Shown here: piece by piece, positions 5,047-5,118 of the stretch
How positions within the stretch are numbered: the first letter of the stretch is position 1
Layout: every line of letters begins with the position of its first letter
Assembly: GCA_005788585.1 (NCBI GenBank)
Contig: SYBY01000174.1
Coordinates: 1 to 5,118 of the forward strand
DNA length: 5,118 bases
Reading direction: 5' to 3'
DNA from: Actinomycetota bacterium
GTDB lineage: Bacteria > Actinomycetota > Thermoleophilia > Solirubrobacterales > Solirubrobacteraceae
Translations under genes and position numbers: made by a program
The notes under the pieces: generated by a model
The model's input: only the letters and a program-made list of their open reading frames with translations
What the model was told of the DNA's origin: nothing
The model's database searches: none

Positions 5047-5118
5047 ATGACGACCGACGAGATCCGCGAGACGTTCCTGGAGTTCTACGCCTCCCGCGAC
5101 CACAAGCGCCTGCCCTCC
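5047..5118 (+). CDS. alaS: Alanyl-tRNA synthetase, N-terminal 24 residues (cut by window end)
   Basis: The reading MTTDEIRETFLEFYASRDHK, followed by RLPS, matches the conserved start of bacterial AlaRS, where a DEIR-x-x-F-L-x-F-F helix and H-x-x-x-x-S segment lead into class II motif 1. AlaRS charges tRNA-Ala in the cytoplasm; the full protein is normally about 870-900 residues, so only the first few percent is visible. A GTG at 5041, two codons upstream in frame, is an alternative start. No Shine-Dalgarno sequence is close: the purine run GAAGGGAG at 5005-5012 is too far away. At the leaderless spacing before ATG 5047 the hexamer is AACGGT (5034-5039), a weak match to TANNNT. The gene is divergent from the cyclophilin gene, with a 58-bp gap between chosen starts. 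Confidence 0.85.
   Translation, partial: MTTDEIRETFLEFYASRDHKRLPS

Overview
The window is GC-rich (roughly 70% by eye) bacterial chromosomal DNA. Gene content suggests a deep-branching actinobacterium, most likely of the Thermoleophilia/Solirubrobacterales type. This placement is inferred from GC content, leaderless-looking gene starts, the IscU-like/MnmA fusion and remembered gene order; no search was run.

Layout, left to right. Positions 1-141 are an inverted, near-perfect copy of 533-673, which lies inside the aspartyl-tRNA synthetase gene. The real aspS reading (class II core with GAD insertion) starts abruptly at about 131, in the middle of motif 2, and runs to 1189. The expected upstream half of the gene is absent and replaced by this inverted segment, so the left edge is probably a chimeric or foldback join, though a real rearrangement is possible. 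A 114-bp gap with several small palindromes follows. Next comes a membrane-anchored, linker-rich protein ending in a cysteine-free thioredoxin-like domain (1304-2005). Then, behind a leaderless-type promoter, comes a 474-residue protein joining an IscU/NifU-like scaffold domain to the tRNA 2-thiouridylase MnmA (2030-3454).

On the minus strand a compact two-gene unit runs towards mnmA. A cyclophilin-type peptidyl-prolyl isomerase lipoprotein (4293-4988) is followed after 9 bp by a class II glutamine amidotransferase-like protein (3444-4283). The latter's 3' end overlaps the end of mnmA tail-to-tail by 11 bp. The divergent + strand gene at the right edge is the very start of alanyl-tRNA synthetase (alaS), cut by the window.

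The theme of the + strand is translation: two aminoacyl-tRNA synthetases flank a tRNA wobble-uridine thiolation enzyme. The minus-strand pair (extracytoplasmic folding factor plus amidotransferase) is a conserved-looking but functionally unrelated insertion. The most interesting biology is the scaffold-MnmA fusion, whose scaffold domain lacks the third canonical cysteine. The most important caution is the inverted duplication at the left end. No mobile element, CRISPR array, tRNA or rRNA was seen.
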